Below the pieces are notes generated by a model that saw only the letters and a list, made by a program, of their open reading frames with translations, was not told where the DNA came from and made no database searches. 6,059 bases of DNA from Melioribacteraceae bacterium (GTDB lineage: Bacteria > Bacteroidota > Ignavibacteria > Ignavibacteriales > Melioribacteraceae). The DNA lies in contig JALWEC010000557.1 in assembly GCA_027036655.1 (NCBI GenBank), positions 1 through 6,059 on the forward strand, read 5' to 3'. Positions 1 to 5,150 of the stretch are shown in pieces. The position numbers and the translations under genes are program-made. Within the stretch, counting starts at the first letter, position 1. Each line of letters opens with the position of its first letter.

Positions 1-2
1 TC

Positions 3-122
3 CACGATTTGTTTGTCCGCCTAAGATACAATAACTTTTTCACTTCTCGAGAACTATCTGAAGGAAGTTTTGTCGATTCCAAAGTAGATGAGTTTTACTT
101 TGGGATTTATTATGGAATGTGA
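3..122 (+). CDS. C-terminal fragment of an unidentified protein, cut by the left window edge
   Basis: An open frame enters from the left edge and gives 39 residues before TGA at 120-122, beginning HDLFVRLRYNNF and ending VDEFYFGIYYGM. The other two forward frames hit stops within the first 35 bases, so this is the only frame that can carry a gene tail. The end is rich in alternating aromatic and small residues (FYFGIYYGM), which would suit the closing strand of an outer-membrane beta-barrel, but the piece is too short for a family call. Nothing upstream is visible. The bases TCCGCCTAAG at 16-25 resemble one arm and the loop of the palindromes found downstream, so a decayed repeat rather than a true gene tail is also possible. 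Confidence 0.4.
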   Translation, partial: HDLFVRLRYNNFFTSRELSEGSFVDSKVDEFYFGIYYGM

Positions 123-144
123 ATTAGTTAATGGTGAATGGTGA

Positions 145-159
145 TCCGCCTAAGGCGGA
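145..159. repeat. TCCGCC-TAA-GGCGGA palindrome, copy 1
   Basis: Two perfect 6-bp arms (145-150 and 154-159) flank a TAA loop. It lies between the stop at 122 and the four-helix-bundle start at 189. The flanks GTGAAT (134-139) and GTAAATTGT (160-168) recur in inverted orientation around copy 2 at 882-896. It is likely a member of an interspersed palindromic repeat family. A role as an RNA hairpin or weak terminator is possible, but there is no T-tract. Confidence 0.8.
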
Positions 160-351
160 GTAAATTGTCATTTGTAAAGGGCAAATAGTTGAAAAATTTT
201 AGACCTCATAAAAATCTGGATTTGTGGAGCGAAGCAATGGAAATGGTTGTAGAGCTTTATGAATTAACAAAAGACTTCCCACGTGAAGAGGAATTTGGTT
301 TGAAATCCCAATTAAGAAGTGCAGCGGTGTCTGTCCCCTCAAATATTGCCA

Positions 352-364
352 GCCCTGTGTAATA
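352..364. repeat. Left terminal inverted repeat of the GIY-YIG element
   Basis: GCCCTGTGTAATA is the exact reverse complement of 652-664. It ends 12 bp before the nuclease start codon at 377, and its TAA (360-362) terminates the four-helix-bundle frame. Confidence 0.92.
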
Positions 365-376
365 AATGTTATTAAA

Positions 377-646
377 ATGAAAATGTATTATACTTTTGTA
401 TTAAAAAGTCTTAAGGATAAAAAGTTTTACATTGGCTTCACGTCTAATTTAGATAAAAGAATGAATGAGCATGCAAAAGGGCAGGTTCACTCAACAAAAT
501 ATCGGAGACCATTAATTTTAATTTATTACGAAGTTTGCTTTGACAAAGATTCCGCTATCAAAAGGGAAAAATATCTCAAAACAACTTATGGACATAGATA
601 TTTAAGAAACAGATCCCCAAATGATGATAACTTGGGCTTGTTCTAA
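377..646 (+). CDS. Small GIY-YIG nuclease (URI type, 89 aa)
   Basis: This is a single-domain endonuclease of the short UvrC/URI-like GIY-YIG class, predicted to cut DNA through a divalent metal at a glutamate-bearing active site. Visible motifs are the first strand YYTFVLKS (residues 4-11, the GIY position), FYIG (17-20, the YIG position), the arginine helix DKRMNEH (26-32, Arg28 and His32), HSTKYRRPL (38-46), and the helix with the presumed metal-binding glutamate in KREKYLK (62-68, Glu64). The length of 89 residues is normal for this stand-alone class. The GIY tyrosine position carries Phe7, which is worth noting because Tyr is usual there. ATG 377 is the first in-frame start and an ATG two codons later is an alternative; no clear Shine-Dalgarno is present. 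The gene fills almost the whole inverted-repeat-bounded block that splits the surrounding four-helix-bundle gene, so it is probably the mobility nuclease of that element rather than a repair enzyme. Confidence 0.9.
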   Translation: MKMYYTFVLKSLKDKKFYIGFTSNLDKRMNEHAKGQVHSTKYRRPLILIYYEVCFDKDSAIKREKYLKTTYGHRYLRNRSPNDDNLGLF

Positions 647-651
647 AGTGA

Positions 652-664
652 TATTACACAGGGC
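652..664. repeat. Right terminal inverted repeat of the GIY-YIG element
   Basis: TATTACACAGGGC is the perfect partner of 352-364. It begins 5 bp after the nuclease stop codon (644-646) and lies directly before the resumed four-helix-bundle codons at 667. In a transcript or single-stranded DNA the two repeats could form a 13-bp stem that places the host gene ends side by side. Confidence 0.92.
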
Positions 665-881
665 AGGAAGGCTTAACACGAACAACAAAACCGGACAAAC
701 TACATTTCTTAAATATTGCGAATGGTTCATTAAGCGAGATTGATACTCAAATTGAATTGTCATTTCGATTGAATTATATTACAAATTTCGCAAAAGAAAA
801 TTTTGAAAGAAGATTGATAACAGTCCAAAAATTATTAAGCGGATTAATTCGTTCAATGAAAAAGAACCATTGACTATTCAC

Positions 882-896
882 TCCGCCTTAGGCGGA
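882..896. repeat. TCCGCC-TTA-GGCGGA palindrome, copy 2
   Basis: Perfect 6-bp arms (882-887 and 891-896) flank a TTA loop, starting 8 bp after the four-helix-bundle stop. It is the reverse complement of copy 1, and its flanks ATTCAC (876-881) and ACAATTTAC (899-907) are the inverted counterparts of GTGAAT and GTAAATTGT at copy 1. The split gene is therefore bracketed by inverted copies of a slightly larger unit. Confidence 0.8.
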
Positions 897-1050
897 TTAC
901 AATTTACTTTACTCAATTCCTTAATTAAGAAACGAAAAACATTCAAATAATACCTTTGAACCTATGCACCTATTTTCAATTGTTTACATTTCAAAAGACG
1001 AATTATCAACTTAGCGGATAATATTGAAGAAAGTTCAACTAAACCCTTAA

Positions 1051-1064
1051 TCCGCCGTGGCGGA
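1051..1064. repeat. TCCGCC-GT-GGCGGA palindrome, copy 3
   Basis: It has the same 6-bp arms as copies 1 and 2 (1051-1056 and 1059-1064) but a 2-base loop. The arms are kept while the loop varies, which points to a structured repeat rather than a chance match. It is flanked by CTTAA and CTAAAC. Confidence 0.75.
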
Positions 1065-1143
1065 CTAAACTTCCAAACAATTTACAATTCTTTCCGCCTT
1101 ACCGAATTTCTGACGTTCAATCATCCATTAATTCGACAATTCG

Positions 1144-1178
1144 ATCATGCAATTTTGCATGTAAACTAAATGCATGAT
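1144..1178. repeat. Overlapping ATGCAT-type inverted repeats
   Basis: ATCATGCA (1144-1151) pairs with TGCATGAT (1171-1178) over a 19-base loop. Alternatively CATGCAA (1146-1152) pairs with TTGCATG (1155-1161) over 2 bases. The two hairpins are mutually exclusive. The sequence is AT-rich and over 200 bp from the next gene, so function is doubtful. Confidence 0.35.
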
Positions 1179-1332
1179 TATTCAATTCTAAATTAAAATT
1201 TCCAGCGGCACAAAGTTCTTCAAAATTTCATTCCCTATAATTAACGACAATGAATTTCTCCGTAACTCCGCCTCGACTTAAATTTCATCACTTATACCCC
1301 ATAACTAATTGCTGATCCCTGATGTTTTTATT

Positions 1333-1362
1333 TTGATATATTAGTCTGATTATCTATCTTTG
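1333..1362 (+). promoter_or_regulatory. Bacteroidota-type promoter for the receptor operon
   Basis: TATCTTTG at 1355-1362 matches the Bacteroidota -7 pattern TAnnTTTG exactly. A TTG at 1333-1335, within a T-run ending TTTTG, lies 19 bases upstream, inside the usual spacing for the -33 element. Transcription would start a few bases after 1362, leaving a leader of roughly 35 bases before ATG 1406. The leader is A/T-rich with no obvious Shine-Dalgarno, as is common in this group. Confidence 0.6.
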
Positions 1363-1405
1363 CATATAGATTCATTCACAAATATTAAAATTAAAGTACT
1401 CTTTT

Positions 1406-4036
1406 ATGGCTCGAATTAATTTTATTTTTGCTCTTATTTTATTATTCGTTTTCCCGTTGTTTGGTGAAACAATTTTAGCACAAAACGGCGGAATAACAGG
1501 CACGGTAACAGATGAAAACAACAACCCGCTCCCCGGAGCTAATGTTATCGTCATTGGTACCGGATTCGGAACGGCGACAGACCCTTTCGGGAAATATCAT
1601 CTCAGTAACATTCCAACCGGAAAATATAAGATAAAAGTTACTTTTATCGGTTATCGTCCTAAATCAAAAACCGTTGACGTTCCGGTTTCGAAAAATATCC
1701 GTATTGATTTTAAACTATACCCCAAGTCATTTAACATCGGCGGTATAACTGTTACGGCAAAAAGCGATCTTATTCCTAAAGACGTTGAGACTAAAACCGA
1801 AATATCAGGCGCGGAGATTGAACATTATCAGGCAACAAATATCGGGGACGTTCTCGATTTGGTCCCTGGCGTATCGCAGAGCGCCAATCCCGGTTTGAAC
1901 AAAACCAATCAAGTGGCTGTTCGAGGAGATCAAGCCGATAACCTTTCGGCGTTCGGGACTAAAGTTATCATTGATGGAATGCCCGAATCGAACAATGCCA
2001 ATCTTCAGTTTGAAGCGTTAACAGGTGCCAAGTTCGGGACTGGCACGCTTAATCGCGGAGTTGATTTGCGAACGATTCCCGCGGATAACGTTAAATCCAT
2101 TACCGTCATAACCGGACTTCCCTCCGTTCGTTACGGCGATTTTACAAACGGTATTATTGAAGTAAAAACCAAAATTGGCGCCAAGCCCAACAGATTAAAG
2201 GTTAAAAACAATCCGACAACGAGCGAAGCTAATTTCGGCGGGGGATTTGCGTTTGCCGAAAAGAAAAAATCATTGAGTTATAATCTAAACGTTGCGCGAA
2301 GCGAAAGGGATTTAAGATTATCCGGCGACGAATATACGCGCTACACCGGGCAGATGGTGCTTTCGCAGCTTTTGTGGAATGGCAATCTGGAATCGAATAT
2401 AAAACTATCCGGACAAGCAATTTACGATGAAGAAGAGCCGATGAATGATTTATCGAGAACAAAAAATTACAACCGCGGATTTTCTCTCGGATTGAACAGC
2501 TGGGGAAAACTGAATCTTTCCGATCTTGTTTCCACTTTGGATTACACAGCTTATGTTAAGTTACACAAGATAAATTCCAAAAAATCACATCTTCGTTCCG
2601 AATATTTAATAACACCCGATAATGACACGGTTGCCGCATATATCGGAACGCTTGAAAATAAAGGGGAAGAATGGACAGCTGGCGGAAACCTCGATTGGAA
2701 TTATGTTTTTTATACGGGCGATTATATTCATAAGGTTTTAGTTGGAGGCAGCGTACAATACGACGGAAACACCGGAGCGGGAATTATTATTGATTCGGTA
2801 TTCAATTATTACGGCTCGCAGTCCGGAAAGCGTTCCTATTCGTACGACGACATACCCGGTGAAACTTCTTTAAGCTTTTACGCGGAAGATAAAGTTACGG
2901 GGAAGTTTCTTGTTGATTTCTCTCTACTCTACGGTTTCCGGTATGAAGTTTATCGTCCGTACGGAATTAATTTTTCCAATCTTTTCGGCAGCGGGGATTT
3001 TGTTCAATCACATCAAGGAAGTTTTTTTAATCCGAGACTAAGTTTGATACTGTATCTCGGCAGAAGCGCCCAAATAAGGTTAAGCGCAGGACGTGCCTCA
3101 AAGTCTCCACCGATGAGTATGATTTATCCTCCGGAAGATGTTATGCGCTGGAGAAGTCCCGCCGATAGCGTAGTGCATTATTTCAGATTCAACAGAAGAG
3201 TTCCCGATTTAAAAGGATACCAGAACAATCAGTACGAAATTTCCTTTGACAAGAAGTTTTTGAAGGTTGTAGGAATGACTCTCTCGTTCTACTATCGGGA
3301 AAGGGCTAACCAGCCTTCGAGTGTGCAAATTCCTTATTTTACAGAGGCAAATGTTAACGGTGAGAACAAGGTTTACTATGTCGATTATTATTACAAGTAC
3401 GCTAATATCGGCAAATCTTTCAGCCGGGGAGTTGAATTTAAAATGCGCACCGCTAAAATAAAACCGCTCAACATGAGTTTTAGCGTTGTCGGAAGCTACA
3501 GTTTTCAGAATAATCCCGGAGCTGGTTATGTTTACAGCGTTTATCCCGATACTAGCCTCGGGCAGTATCCGAACTACCATGTCCCGGGAGTCGCCGTCGA
3601 TACTGTAATCGGCTGGCAATATCCCAAGAGCGGGAGATGGAGCGATAAGATTCAAATTAATTATTATGCCCGCTACACAAATAAGGATTTGGGAATGTGG
3701 ATTACGTTAAGAGCCGAACAGCTTTTCAGAGAGAGGTATCAGAACTATGATTTGGTGCCTGTAGATTACAAAAGACTAACGGATAAAGAACGTGAAATAA
3801 GGGACTATGATGCTTCTATTATTTCACGTCCCAATAAATGGCTTTTTAACTTTGTGATTTCCAAATCCCTTTTCAAGGGAGCGGAGATATCATTTTACGT
3901 AAATAATTTCCTTGACGATCCGGCTCTTTATCGCTATTATAATGTTTCGTCACAATCGACAATTGAAGTCTCAAGAAATCCTGACATTTTTTATGGGATG
4001 GAATTCAGTATGCTTTTGGATAAGGTTTGGAGATAA
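1406..4036 (+). CDS. TonB-dependent outer-membrane receptor with N-terminal carboxypeptidase-like domain (876 aa)
   Basis: Predicted 22-stranded outer-membrane gate that imports a bound ligand using TonB/proton-motive energy. A signal peptide (about residues 1-25, hydrophobic FIFALILLFVFPLFG, then ILA-QN) precedes a carboxypeptidase regulatory-like Ig domain at about 28-105 (GGITGTVTDENNNPLPGANV, YHLSNIPTGKYKIKV, IGYRP). The plug follows at about 125-256, with IGDVLDLVPGV (146-156), VRGDQADN, VIIDGMP (187-193) and VRYGDFTNGIIEVKT. The remainder is barrel, with conserved-looking FNPRLSLILYLG near 540, GRASKSPP near 561, SRGVEF near 672, and an aromatic-rich last strand ending DKVWR. At 876 residues it is shorter than most SusC proteins, and no SusD homologue follows; the partner is a DUF4876-like lipoprotein 2 bp downstream. 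No TonB box is obvious. Ligand unknown. ATG 1406 places the signal peptide correctly. Confidence 0.93.
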   Translation: MARINFIFALILLFVFPLFGETILAQNGGITGTVTDENNNPLPGANVIVIGTGFGTATDPFGKYHLSNIPTGKYKIKVTFIGYRPKSKTVDVPVSKNIRIDFKLYPKSFNIGGITVTAKSDLIPKDVETKTEISGAEIEHYQATNIGDVLDLVPGVSQSANPGLNKTNQVAVRGDQADNLSAFGTKVIIDGMPESNNANLQFEALTGAKFGTGTLNRGVDLRTIPADNVKSITVITGLPSVRYGDFTNGIIEVKTKIGAKPNRLKVKNNPTTSEANFGGGFAFAEKKKSLSYNLNVARSERDLRLSGDEYTRYTGQMVLSQLLWNGNLESNIKLSGQAIYDEEEPMNDLSRTKNYNRGFSLGLNSWGKLNLSDLVSTLDYTAYVKLHKINSKKSHLRSEYLITPDNDTVAAYIGTLENKGEEWTAGGNLDWNYVFYTGDYIHKVLVGGSVQYDGNTGAGIIIDSVFNYYGSQSGKRSYSYDDIPGETSLSFYAEDKVTGKFLVDFSLLYGFRYEVYRPYGINFSNLFGSGDFVQSHQGSFFNPRLSLILYLGRSAQIRLSAGRASKSPPMSMIYPPEDVMRWRSPADSVVHYFRFNRRVPDLKGYQNNQYEISFDKKFLKVVGMTLSFYYRERANQPSSVQIPYFTEANVNGENKVYYVDYYYKYANIGKSFSRGVEFKMRTAKIKPLNMSFSVVGSYSFQNNPGAGYVYSVYPDTSLGQYPNYHVPGVAVDTVIGWQYPKSGRWSDKIQINYYARYTNKDLGMWITLRAEQLFRERYQNYDLVPVDYKRLTDKEREIRDYDASIISRPNKWLFNFVISKSLFKGAEISFYVNNFLDDPALYRYYNVSSQSTIEVSRNPDIFYGMEFSMLLDKVWR

Positions 4037-4038
4037 TT

Positions 4039-5136
4039 ATGAAAATAAAATTTCTCATATTGATTTTACTGGGCTTTACGGTTTTCGTATCGTGCGAAAA
4101 AACGCCTCCTACGCAGGTGGATGGCGAAGCTGAAGTAAATCTTTTTGTCGCACGGGATTCTATCGGAACCGACACAACGCAAATTTACACGATCCCGGTT
4201 ACTAATGCCGATATAATTCTTACGTCGGAATATGGAACAATGAACAGAAAGACGGACGAATTTGGTAATCTTACGCTGAGAAATATTCCATCCTCAATTT
4301 ACCAAATAGCTGCTCGCGCTCACCATCCTTACGACAATTCGATTTTGTTGATTGCCGGAATTAAAGATGTGGAAATAATTTCCGGAAAAACTTTTATTGA
4401 TACTCTTGTAACAAAGCCGATTTCATCCACGGGAATTGCAATTAACGAAATTTATTCTTGCGGTCCGGTAAATAATATCTTTTTCTTTTATGACCAATAT
4501 ATAGAGCTATACAATAGCAGCGATTCCGTTAAATATTTGGATGGAATGATTGTGGCTCGCGTTTCAGGGCAAAACGGAGGAATGGGGCCCGGTGCGGACG
4601 TAGGAAACGACGGAGATATTGACGGAGTTACTTATATCTTTAAGTTTCCCGGGCATCCCGGCGAAAAGAATTATCCTTTTGAACCTCATACATTTAAAGT
4701 TTTGGCGCAGGATGCCGTTGATCACACTCAAACAATGCCGACAAGCATCGATTTAAGTCACGCCGATTGGGAGTTTGTTAATCAGCTTTCATTCAATGAT
4801 TTCGACAATCCCGATGTTCCCAACCTCTACAATATTCGTCTTGACAGGACAGTCGATTTTATGATTAGTTTAACTTCGGACGTCGTTATTGTTACCGATG
4901 GACGCGATTCGGTTTGGGAAGACGGTATTGATATTAGTACGATTCTCGATGGCGTTGAGTATCAGTCGAGCGGAACGCATAGATTAACTCTTGACGACAG
5001 AGTTGACCGCGGCTGGGTGCAGAGCGCGCCCAAGTATAGCGGAAAATCAATGGAGAGAAGGGACAAAGGCGTTGATACAAACGACGGAACTCTCGACTGG
5101 CATGTTATTAATCATCCGACACCCGGTTATCAATAA
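4039..5136 (+). CDS. DUF4876-like outer-membrane lipoprotein (365 aa)
   Basis: ATG 4039 lies 2 bp after the receptor stop. An in-frame TTG at 4027 would overlap the receptor and add four residues before the signal peptide, so ATG is preferred. The N-terminus MKIKFLILILLGFTVFVSC is a lipoprotein signal with lipidated Cys19. Residues about 31-125 look like an Ig/carboxypeptidase-like domain (TNADIILTSEYGT, EFGNLTLRNIPSSIYQI). From about 131 comes the DUF4876-type region resembling a lamin-tail fold: GIAINEIYSCG, then FFFYDQYIELYNSSDSVKYL, and a close with YSGKSMERRDKG, LDWHV and the terminal TPGYQ. A glycine/aspartate-rich stretch (179-196, GGMGPGADVGNDGDIDG) may be a metal-binding or surface loop. 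Translational coupling to the receptor suggests the two act together at the outer membrane, like SusD with SusC, although the folds are unrelated. No enzymatic motif is seen. The family name is from memory of motif pattern. Confidence 0.8.
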   Translation: MKIKFLILILLGFTVFVSCEKTPPTQVDGEAEVNLFVARDSIGTDTTQIYTIPVTNADIILTSEYGTMNRKTDEFGNLTLRNIPSSIYQIAARAHHPYDNSILLIAGIKDVEIISGKTFIDTLVTKPISSTGIAINEIYSCGPVNNIFFFYDQYIELYNSSDSVKYLDGMIVARVSGQNGGMGPGADVGNDGDIDGVTYIFKFPGHPGEKNYPFEPHTFKVLAQDAVDHTQTMPTSIDLSHADWEFVNQLSFNDFDNPDVPNLYNIRLDRTVDFMISLTSDVVIVTDGRDSVWEDGIDISTILDGVEYQSSGTHRLTLDDRVDRGWVQSAPKYSGKSMERRDKGVDTNDGTLDWHVINHPTPGYQ

Positions 5137-5150
5137 GGTTGTAAATAAAA

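Larger units (their letters stand above)
351..666 (+). mobile_element. 316-bp GIY-YIG nuclease element with 13-bp terminal inverted repeats
   Basis: This block is exactly what must be removed to restore the four-helix-bundle gene. The sequence fits either 351-666 (leaving GCC-GAA) or 350-665 (leaving GCG-GAA); both give the expected Ala-Glu. Its ends are perfect inverted repeats, GCCCTGTGTAATA at 352-364 and TATTACACAGGGC at 652-664. Pairing extends to 16 bp if one mismatch (351/665) is allowed. Inside there is one gene, a small GIY-YIG nuclease, occupying 270 of the 316 bp. There is no transposase, no room for a typical self-splicing intron core, and the nuclease frame differs from the host frame, which argues against an intein. 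I infer a homing-like or nuclease-driven mobile element. The mechanism is unproven. Confidence 0.8.
189..873 (+). pseudogene. Four-helix-bundle protein (23S rRNA intervening-sequence type), interrupted by a GIY-YIG element
   Basis: The 5' part starts at TTG 189 (in-frame TAG at 186-188, AAAGGG at 176-181 as a plausible ribosome site). It encodes 54 residues with the family hallmarks: FRPHKNLDLW near the N-terminus, a central LYELTKDFP, then FGLKSQLRSAAVSVPSNIA. The family normally continues with EG and a polar turn. Here the frame instead runs into TAA at 360-362 inside a foreign block. The expected continuation resumes at 667 with EGLTRTTKPDKLHFLNIANG and proceeds through SLSEIDTQIELSFRLNYI to TGA at 871-873 (68 residues). 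Joining codon 348-350 to codon 667-669 restores a 122-residue protein, normal for the family. There is no other stop or frameshift, so the interruption looks recent. The 3' part is in a different frame from the 5' part, so read-through cannot make the full protein. Family members are small helical bundles, often encoded within 23S rRNA intervening sequences but also found alone; their molecular role is unsettled. The family call rests on motif recognition. Confidence 0.88.
874..1332. other. AT-rich non-coding interval with decayed repeats
   Basis: I see no gene here: all frames are broken by frequent stops. The interval holds palindrome copies 2 and 3, half copies of the same unit (TCCGCCTTA at 1093-1101 and TCCGCCT at 1267-1273), and short words such as ACAATTTAC and AATTTACAATTC that also flank the palindromes. 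It also carries an AT-rich hairpin at 1144-1178. It reads as accumulated repeat debris between the mobile-element-hit gene and the receptor promoter. No tRNA or other RNA gene was recognised. Confidence 0.6.

Noticed and set aside
145..159. Palindrome copy 1 as an intrinsic terminator of the left-edge gene
   Set aside because: The arms are only 6 bp and no T-tract follows (GTAAATTG comes next), and the same unit recurs in places unrelated to gene ends.
350..666. CAG direct repeat (350-352 and 664-666) as a 3-bp target duplication of the GIY-YIG element
   Set aside because: Collapsing it to one CAG leaves ATTGCCAGGAAGGC, which shifts the four-helix-bundle frame. A net 316-bp removal (351-666 or 350-665) restores the frame and the expected Ala-Glu-Gly, so the CAG match is probably incidental.
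351..666. Group I intron or intein carrying a homing nuclease
   Set aside because: Only about 46 bp of the block is outside the nuclease ORF, so there is no room for a separate intron core. The nuclease frame differs from both host halves and stops intervene, which rules out an intein.
16..1273. Repeated TCCGCC units as a CRISPR array
   Set aside because: Spacing is irregular (roughly 60 to over 700 bp), orientation and loop vary, and there are no uniform spacers.
1372..1554. 60-aa minus-strand ORF
   Set aside because: It lies antisense across the promoter leader and the signal-peptide region of the receptor, has no recognisable domain, and is best explained as a shadow.
2229..2462. 77-aa minus-strand ORF
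   Set aside because: Entirely antisense within the receptor barrel, with no domain or ribosome site.
3209..3655. 148-aa minus-strand ORF
   Set aside because: Antisense within the receptor barrel. The long length reflects codon bias on the coding strand, and the translation shows no family motifs.
3912..4133. 73-aa plus-strand ORF spanning the receptor/lipoprotein junction
   Set aside because: Out of frame with both genes it overlaps, both of which are strongly supported. Its protein has no domain character.
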